Shown here piece by piece: positions 6,935 to 7,693 of a DNA stretch of 7,693 nt. The position numbers and the translations under genes were made by a program. Source of the DNA: Campylobacteraceae bacterium (GTDB taxonomy: Bacteria; Campylobacterota; Campylobacteria; Campylobacterales; Sulfurovaceae); NCBI GenBank assembly GCA_027002755.1, contig JALWZI010000065.1, positions 1-7,693 on the forward strand. Reading direction: 5' to 3'. The notes below the pieces were generated by a model. That model was given only the letters and a program-made list of their open reading frames with translations. It did not search any database and was not told where the DNA came from. Position 1 is the stretch's first letter; each line of letters opens with the position of its first letter.

Positions 6935-7007
6935 GAGTGAGAGTGGGTAGTGGGTAGTGGGTAGTGGGTAGTGGGTAGTGGGTAGTGGGTAGTGGGTAGT
7001 GGGTAGT
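6930..7007 (+). repeat. Tandem repeat: AGTGAG x2 then AGTGGGT x9 (G-quadruplex motif)
   Basis: Two hexamers AGTGAG (6930-6941) overlap the cysK stop codon and lead into nine perfect copies of AGTGGGT (6942-7004), followed by a partial AGT (7005-7007). The unit is 7 bases, so it is not a coding repeat. The plus strand contains nine GGG runs separated by TAGT, which meets the usual G3/loop 1-7 rule for a G-quadruplex, and it would be present in the 3' untranslated part of the cysK mRNA. The array lies between convergent genes. Perfect identity of the units suggests recent expansion and a copy number likely to vary between strains. Confidence 0.97.
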
Positions 7008-7017
7008 TTAAATTACC

Positions 7018-7032
7018 TGACAATCTTTGTCA
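7018..7032. terminator. Small inverted repeat between convergent genes, weak terminator candidate
   Basis: TGACAA, loop TCT, TTGTCA: a perfect 6-base-pair stem between cysK and the convergent exonuclease gene. It has no clear following U-run on either strand and only two G:C pairs, so it is a poor intrinsic terminator. It is the only hairpin I find at this junction. Confidence 0.2.
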
Positions 7033-7036
7033 AGCC

Positions 7037-7078
7037 TTCTAATCCAAAATCCAAAATCCTCCATTTTCAATTCTCCAT
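7037..7078 (-). repeat. Degenerate heptamer array over the exonuclease stop codon
   Basis: On the minus strand the 42 bases divide into six consecutive heptamers: ATGGAGA, ATTGAAA, ATGGAGG, ATTTTGG, ATTTTGG, ATTAGAA. Every unit begins AT and the 7-base period holds without gaps. The array covers the last codons and the TGA stop (7067-7069) of the exonuclease gene. It differs in sequence from the AGTGGGT array 30 bases away but shares its period and its position at a stop codon. Confidence 0.7.
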
Positions 7079-7693
7079 CCCCTTCGCTCTCTCTTTCCGT
7101 GACGACTTCGAAAAGCGGATCAACTCGTCCGTCGTCTTCACATACTCAGGGATATTCTCAAAGGATTTCAGAAGCACTTTCGAGGTAGCCAGGGCGTCAC
7201 CGTAGGCCCGGTGGTGGGCCTGCATCCCCAGGTTCAGGGCTTCGTTGAGATAGGCCAGGCCGTAACGTTCGCTCTCGAAGGTCCGGCGGGCCAGGTCGAT
7301 GGTGCAGAGTACCGGATTGCCGATCTGCCCCAGGCCGAAACGCTGAAAGGAAGCGTTGAGAAACGAGTAGTCGAATCCGGCGTTGTGGGCCACGAAGACC
7401 GCATCCTCCATAAAGCCCCGCAACATCGTCAGGGCCTCTCTTCGGGAGGGGGCTTCCCGGAGATCTTCGGGTTCGATGCCTGTGAGTTTGACGATATGGT
7501 CAGGAAGGTAGGCGCAGGCGACGAAGGTCTCCAGACGATCGACGATCTCCCCCTCCCGCATCTTCACCGCCCCGATCTCGATCACCTGGGAGTAGCCCGG
7601 TTTGGAGCCGTTGGTCTCGATATCGACGATGCAGTACTCCTGTTCCTGCCAGGGGGTGAACATGGTTTTGAGCCGGTAGCCGGTGAGGGTCTC
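7067..7693 (-). CDS. DnaQ-like 3'-5' exonuclease, DEDDh family (5' partial)
   Basis: The frame is open from the right edge to TGA at 7067-7069, giving 208 residues. A Met at 7663 is the first in the window, but ten in-frame residues (ETLTGYRLKT) precede it and no ribosome site does, so the true start is probably outside. Counting from that Met, the exonuclease motifs are: Exo I VDIETNG with D14 and E16, Exo II AHNAGFDYSFL with D98, and Exo III H151-x4-D156 in HHRAYGDA. These are the four acidic residues and the histidine of a DEDDh nuclease such as the DNA polymerase III epsilon subunit. Related Campylobacterota proteins carry an extra N-terminal region, which would agree with the missing start. 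It may be the proofreading subunit or a stand-alone repair nuclease; the sequence does not decide. The last residues, MEN, are encoded by the heptamer array. Confidence 0.93.
   Translation of the reverse strand, partial: ETLTGYRLKTMFTPWQEQEYCIVDIETNGSKPGYSQVIEIGAVKMREGEIVDRLETFVACAYLPDHIVKLTGIEPEDLREAPSRREALTMLRGFMEDAVFVAHNAGFDYSFLNASFQRFGLGQIGNPVLCTIDLARRTFESERYGLAYLNEALNLGMQAHHRAYGDALATSKVLLKSFENIPEYVKTTDELIRFSKSSRKERAKGMEN

Noticed and set aside
6835..7023. Minus-strand open frame encoding repeated PLPTTHY units
   Set aside because: The peptide repeat is only the translation of the AGTGGGT array; a 7-base unit gives a 21-base (7-residue) period in any frame, and there is no start context.
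6942..7078. CRISPR-like repeats
   Set aside because: Units are contiguous 7-mers with no spacers and no cas genes nearby.

Overview
The window reads as chromosomal DNA from a GC-rich member of the Campylobacterota (Epsilonproteobacteria), most like the Sulfurovum/Nitratifractor type of chemolithoautotroph. The main reason is the respiratory locus: nuoA-B-C-D is followed by a tiny cysteine-free 'NuoE' and a short-headed 'NuoF' replacement, a layout known from this phylum (the Helicobacter pylori HP1264/HP1265 and Campylobacter jejuni Cj1575c/Cj1574c region). The beta-carbonic anhydrase also resembles the Campylobacter type. The assignment comes from reading the sequence, not from a search.

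Left half (1-3759, minus strand): the 5' part of a complex I operon, transcribed right to left as nuoA, nuoB, nuoC, nuoD, a 77-residue NuoE-like protein, and the first 195 residues of a NuoF-like/GltD-like iron-sulfur flavoprotein that runs off the left edge. Genes overlap or lie within 25 bases of each other. The quinone-side subunits look canonical, with all N2 cysteines and the quinone-site His and Tyr present. The electron-input side is not canonical: no NuoE 2Fe-2S cysteines, no NuoF FMN domain before the cysteine motif, and one N3 cysteine replaced by glycine.

Middle (3760-3949): a 190-base divergent promoter region with an extended -10 for the nuo operon and candidate -10 boxes for the rightward operon.

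Right half (3950-6934, plus strand): a probable operon of yidD, pyrC, a beta-carbonic anhydrase gene and cysK. yidD/pyrC overlap by 8 bases and carbonic anhydrase/cysK by 4; pyrC and the carbonic anhydrase gene are 39 bases apart. Together they cover membrane-protein insertion, pyrimidine synthesis, CO2/bicarbonate interconversion and cysteine synthesis.

Right end (6935-7693): a convergent gene junction made largely of tandem heptamers (nine perfect AGTGGGT units, a potential G-quadruplex, and six degenerate heptamers), followed by a minus-strand DnaQ-like 3'-5' exonuclease gene whose start lies beyond the right edge.

Most of the window is ordinary core metabolism. The two signals worth a second look are the remodelled electron-input end of complex I and the 7-base-period repeats that sit at the stop codons of all three genes here that are not followed by an overlapping or promptly starting gene. 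I see no defence system, mobile element, CRISPR array or RNA gene.
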